A model generated the notes under the pieces. That model ran no database searches and was not told where the DNA came from. It saw only the letters and a program-made list of their open reading frames with translations. From VAZQ01 sp963827585 (lineage in GTDB: Bacteria > Pseudomonadota > Alphaproteobacteria > Rhizobiales > Xanthobacteraceae): 64,000 bases of DNA. A program made the translations under genes and the position numbers. The stretch covers positions 62,001-126,000 of the forward strand of contig CAWHCK010000060.1 of NCBI GenBank assembly GCA_963827585.1, read 5' to 3'. Below are positions 63,003-64,000 of the stretch, piece by piece (within the stretch, counting starts at the first letter, position 1; every line of letters starts with the position of its first letter).

Positions 63003-64000
63003 ATGTCCGCGTCCGCGAAACGAAGCTACCGCCCCGAGACCCAGCTCGTGCATGCCGGAATCCTGCGCTCGCAGTTCGGCGAGACATCGGAGGCACTCTT
63101 TCTCACCCAGGGCTACGTCTACGACAGCGCCGTGAGTGCGGAGAAGCGCTTCAAGAACGAAGAGCCGGGCTACCAGTATTCCCGGTTCTCCAATCCCACC
63201 GTGAACATGTTCGAGCAGCGCATGGCCGCGCTCGAAGGCGCGCAGGCCGCGCGCGCGACCGCGACCGGGATGGCGGCGGTCACCACCGCGTTGATGGGTC
63301 AGGTGAAGGCGGGCGATCACATCGTGTCGTCGAAGGCGGTGTTCGGCTCCTGCCTCTATGTCGTCGAGGAGCATCTCCCCCGCTACGGCGTTGCCTCGAC
63401 GCTGGTGAACGGCACCGATCTCGACCAGTGGCGTAACGCCGTGCGGCCGAACACCAAGACCTTCTTCCTGGAAACTCCGACCAATCCCGCGCTGGAGGTG
63501 CTCGACATCCAGGCGATCGCCGAAATCGCCCATGCGGCGGGCGCCACGCTGGTGGTCGACAACGTGTTCTCGACGCCGCTGTTCCAGCGGCCGTTCGAGC
63601 TCGGAGCGGACTGCGTCGTCTATTCCGCCACCAAGCACATCGACGGCCAGGGCCGCTGCCTCGGTGGCGTCATCCTGGCCTCCGAGAAATTCATCCAGGA
63701 CCACATCCATAACCTGATCCGCCAGACCGGCCCGTCGCTGTCCCCGTTCAACGCCTGGGTTCTGCTCAAGGGGCTGGAGACGCTCCCCGTGCGCGTGCGC
63801 CGGCAGACCGACACCGCGGCCACCGTCGCGGTCGCGCTTGCGGAGCATCCGAAGATCTCGCGCCTCATCTATCCGGGACGGCCGGACCATCCGCAGGCGG
63901 AGATCGTGCGCCGGCAGATGCGTGGCGGCTCGACCCTGGTCGCTTTCGAAATCAAGGGCGGGAAGGCCGCGGCCTTCCGCTTCCAGGATGCGCTCAAGCT
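63003..64000 (+). CDS. metZ: O-succinylhomoserine sulfhydrylase (cut by window edge)
   Basis: The first 332 codons of a gamma-family PLP enzyme of methionine synthesis that converts O-succinylhomoserine and sulfide to homocysteine. Motifs are YQYSRFSNPTVNMFEQRMAA, GMAAVTTALM, ETPTNPALEVLDI, and VVDNVFSTPL. The PLP lysine is in SATKHIDGQG, which distinguishes MetZ-type from cystathionine gamma-synthase-like lines only weakly; the SAM-II context supports metZ. GAGGAG lies seven bases before the ATG at 63003. The 3' end is beyond base 64000. Confidence 0.92.
   Translation, partial: MSASAKRSYRPETQLVHAGILRSQFGETSEALFLTQGYVYDSAVSAEKRFKNEEPGYQYSRFSNPTVNMFEQRMAALEGAQAARATATGMAAVTTALMGQVKAGDHIVSSKAVFGSCLYVVEEHLPRYGVASTLVNGTDLDQWRNAVRPNTKTFFLETPTNPALEVLDIQAIAEIAHAAGATLVVDNVFSTPLFQRPFELGADCVVYSATKHIDGQGRCLGGVILASEKFIQDHIHNLIRQTGPSLSPFNAWVLLKGLETLPVRVRRQTDTAATVAVALAEHPKISRLIYPGRPDHPQAEIVRRQMRGGSTLVAFEIKGGKAAAFRFQDALK

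Overview
The window is GC-rich, densely coded alphaproteobacterial DNA, most like a Rhizobiales/Bradyrhizobium-related soil or sediment bacterium. The indicators are a class I lysyl-tRNA synthetase, a two-domain dCTP deaminase, a PodJ-like polarity protein, the DNA-repair set of Lhr-like helicase, PdeM, MBL exonuclease and ATP-dependent ligase, a SAM-II riboswitch ahead of metZ, several Bug/TctC binding proteins, and the palindromic repeats common in that group. The ends cut one gene at base 1 and metZ at base 64000.

Layout. 0-9.7 kb: a DUF6644/DUF6152 pair, a secreted PAN-domain protein, a Kef-type antiporter, an exported amidohydrolase, gshA, and a coupled phospholipase D-VTT/EEP pair. 9.7-14 kb: a beta-oxidation operon (acyl-CoA dehydrogenase remnant, thiolase, cupin, FadJ-type protein). 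14-21.7 kb: YeiH-like exporter, GFA protein, truncated PodJ-like protein, TauE/TIGR02186 pair, and a DMT exporter divergent from a LysR regulator. 21.7-27.8 kb: two divergent pairs forming a DNA-repair module. 27.8-36.9 kb: MATE transporter, pyrD, S24 regulator, carbonic-anhydrase-like protein, TSUP permease, lysK, lone Flp pilin, binding protein. 37-43 kb: TPR-methyltransferase, SCO protein, a 54-residue membrane protein not easily found by ORF calling, and exbB-exbD-tonB with a Zur-like operator. 43.6 kb: tRNA-Gly(CCC).

44-56.3 kb is an accessory catabolic region: a C-C-hydrolase-like alpha/beta hydrolase, three Bug binding proteins, a two-subunit molybdenum hydroxylase, a thiamine-diphosphate enzyme and a bacterial voltage-gated channel, interleaved with palindromic repeats. 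One Bug gene's 5' leader occurs a second time with two hairpin elements inserted in it. 56.3-61.7 kb holds repeats, a decayed patatin-like phospholipase, a glutamate-synthase-like oxidoreductase and a badly broken phosphate transporter. 61.7-64 kb has the dCTP deaminase and SAM-II-metZ.

Many otherwise full-length genes carry frameshifts. In the ten with countable shifts (twelve shifts), net length modulo 3 equals the number of shifts, as single-base insertions would give. This points to insertion-type sequencing error more than gene death. The acyl-CoA dehydrogenase fragment, patatin gene and phosphate transporter are worse damaged and are called pseudogenes.
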